A stretch of DNA of 32,443 nt from Planctomycetota bacterium (GTDB taxonomy: Bacteria > Planctomycetota > Brocadiia > Brocadiales > Bathyanammoxibiaceae). The notes below the pieces were generated by a model that saw only the letters and a program-made list of their open reading frames with translations, made no database searches and had not been told where the DNA came from. Position numbers and translations under genes: made by a program. Location of the stretch: positions 1 through 32,443 of the forward strand of contig JAHFOV010000022.1 in assembly GCA_023261505.1 (NCBI GenBank), given 5' to 3'. Below are positions 31,458 through 32,443 of this stretch, in pieces (the first letter of the stretch is position 1; the number at the start of each line of letters is the position of its first letter).

Positions 31458-32089
31458 TTTTTATCACCCTCTGTTAGATAGGGCATTAATGCCTGTGCGA
31501 AATCCGTAAGGGAGGAGAGGGCCTCCTCTACGCCCTGGCCTTCAATCTGGGTAGAGACACGAATCAACCCACAGGAAATTTCACCACCGAAGAGCATGCT
31601 CTTTACGAAACCAAGCTGCTGACTATAAAAGTTTGCTGTAAATTCCTTGCCTGATTTATACCAGTAAAGCACGATTTGTTTGCTATCCCCCTTCTCCAAA
31701 ATCAACTTTATTGCCTCAAAATTGTTAGACCCTGGCACTTTTAGGCGTTTCTTTTCTATAAGATTCCATCCGCCTCCACTCATGCATACTTCCGGAGGGT
31801 GGATAGCCTTGCGACTTTCTCCAGAAAAAGCTATGCAGAGTAAGATTGTAACACCCTTTGGTCCAAGGTACTCTCTGGTTAGTATGTCATCGGTTTCCAG
31901 TATCTCAATAACACGTGCATCCGCTTCGAGGTCTTTTCCTCCTACCCAGGGGCCTATGAGGGAGGGTATCATTTTGGTGAAAACGTTACTCTGCGATATG
32001 CTCTTTTTATGACCAAAAAAGAAGGTGAAGCTGGCAGTAAGGGTTAATATAAAAATCAAAACCTTATGTTTTTTGTCTATGTTTTTCAC
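31424..32089 (-). CDS. epsI: EpsI family exosortase-associated protein
   Basis: 221 residues. An N-terminal hydrophobic segment (VLIFILTLTASFTFFF) acts as a signal anchor, followed by the EpsI domain: IGPWVGGK, ILCIAFSG-like strand, and HPPEVCMSGGGW, the most characteristic motif. EpsI proteins accompany exosortases, either fused to their C-terminus or as separate proteins, and are needed for polymer assembly in some systems; their chemistry is unknown. Here it is separate and on the opposite strand from the exosortase. The GTG start overlaps the deacetylase stop by 4 bases (GTGA), and its end overlaps the TIGR03790 gene by 34 bases. Confidence 0.9.
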   Translation of the reverse strand: MKNIDKKHKVLIFILTLTASFTFFFGHKKSISQSNVFTKMIPSLIGPWVGGKDLEADARVIEILETDDILTREYLGPKGVTILLCIAFSGESRKAIHPPEVCMSGGGWNLIEKKRLKVPGSNNFEAIKLILEKGDSKQIVLYWYKSGKEFTANFYSQQLGFVKSMLFGGEISCGLIRVSTQIEGQGVEEALSSLTDFAQALMPYLTEGDKNWPQKKSKESS

Positions 32090-32443
32090 TTCCGATTCTC
32101 CATCTCCCCATTTAGGGGCAAGAGTCTCTTCTTCATGGTCTTCTCAATTACGAAGGACGCAGTTGAGAAATCAAATTCCTTTAAAAGTGCTCTTAGCTTT
32201 TCTTCTGTCTTAGATAAATTGACATAATGTCTGAAGCGGTTTAACCCCCCCACTGGCAGTCGTGGCTGCAGGGGGTCTAGCTCCCATGGGTGCAAGTAGA
32301 CCATCGCCGGATAACTCCTCTTATTAAGCTCGGAGATAGCCCATTTTATAACCCTAACTGGTAAAAGTCGCAGGTAACCTCCACCAATTGGAATGAAAGG
32401 TTTACCCGCAAGGTTTAGTGTAGAAACAGGGAACTCTATAATA
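32086..32443 (-). CDS. XrtA-type polysaccharide deacetylase, 3' part only
   Basis: The minus-strand frame is open to the window edge, giving the last 118 or so residues. EFPVSTLNLAGKPFIPIGGG, YLRLLPVRVIKWAI and YPAMVYLHPWELDPLQPRLP match the C-terminal region (DUF3473) of the polysaccharide deacetylase of XrtA loci. The catalytic NodB domain lies beyond the window. The enzyme would remove acetyl groups from sugars of the polymer. It is the first gene seen of a minus-strand operon with epsI and the TIGR03790 gene. The promoter is outside the window. Confidence 0.85.
   Translation of the reverse strand, partial: IIEFPVSTLNLAGKPFIPIGGGYLRLLPVRVIKWAISELNKRSYPAMVYLHPWELDPLQPRLPVGGLNRFRHYVNLSKTEEKLRALLKEFDFSTASFVIEKTMKKRLLPLNGEMENRK

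Noticed and set aside
1-32443. tRNA, rRNA, CRISPR arrays, insertion sequences
   Set aside because: No cloverleaf, ribosomal RNA, regularly spaced repeats or transposase motifs were seen on reading both strands.

Overview
The window is about 32 kb of a Gram-negative bacterial chromosome of moderate GC content. Most of it is one large exopolysaccharide locus of the exosortase (XrtA / PEP-CTERM) type. An outer-membrane polysaccharide export lipoprotein shows the cell has two membranes. I cannot fix the phylum from sequence alone. The exosortase system, the sigma-54 regulator, a lipoate ligase next to a LipS2-like radical SAM protein, and short palindromic repeats would suit an uncultured Planctomycetota (Brocadiales-like), Nitrospirota or Desulfobacterota lineage. 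That placement is inference.

Layout. Positions 1-2459 hold an accessory or housekeeping module: a weak GNAT acetyltransferase, a lipoate-protein-ligase-like protein and a radical SAM protein (possibly a LipS2-type lipoyl synthase subunit). Two different palindromic repeats have entered this module, one between the ligase and the radical SAM gene and one in frame inside the radical SAM gene. Positions 2763-5192 encode a two-component pair: a soluble histidine kinase with a degenerate receiver domain, and a sigma-54-dependent response regulator in the position of PrsK/PrsR of XrtA loci. A good -24/-12 promoter lies just downstream, in front of the export gene, so the regulator probably drives the operon.

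Positions 5491-9923 are the export and control block: Wza-like lipoprotein, Wzz/GumC-like chain-length protein, XrtA-associated AAA ATPase and a BY-kinase-like ATPase with an altered Walker A. Positions 10231-26367 are the synthesis and decoration block: flippase, four alkaline-phosphatase-superfamily enzymes in a row, a GT4 glycosyltransferase, an O-antigen ligase/polymerase, a nucleotidyltransferase-fold protein, a sulfotransferase, two GT2 glycosyltransferases, a radical SAM/SPASM protein and the XrtA-associated FemAB protein. Between two of the phosphatase-like genes lies an orphan copy of the 3' end of the upstream sulfatase-like gene. It marks an old duplication or recombination.

Positions 26372-30263 hold a uridine-kinase-like protein, an unknown membrane-anchored protein, a secreted trypsin-like protease, a small membrane protein and the exosortase. 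On the minus strand, converging on the exosortase with only 6 bases between stop codons, are a TIGR03790 protein, EpsI and the 3' part of the XrtA polysaccharide deacetylase, which runs off the right edge.

Taken together, the genes would make a repeat-unit polysaccharide in the cytoplasm, modify it (sulfate and perhaps phosphate groups), flip and polymerise it, export it through the Wza-like pore, and couple this to exosortase processing of sorted proteins. No PEP-CTERM substrate protein, tRNA, rRNA, CRISPR array or insertion sequence was found.
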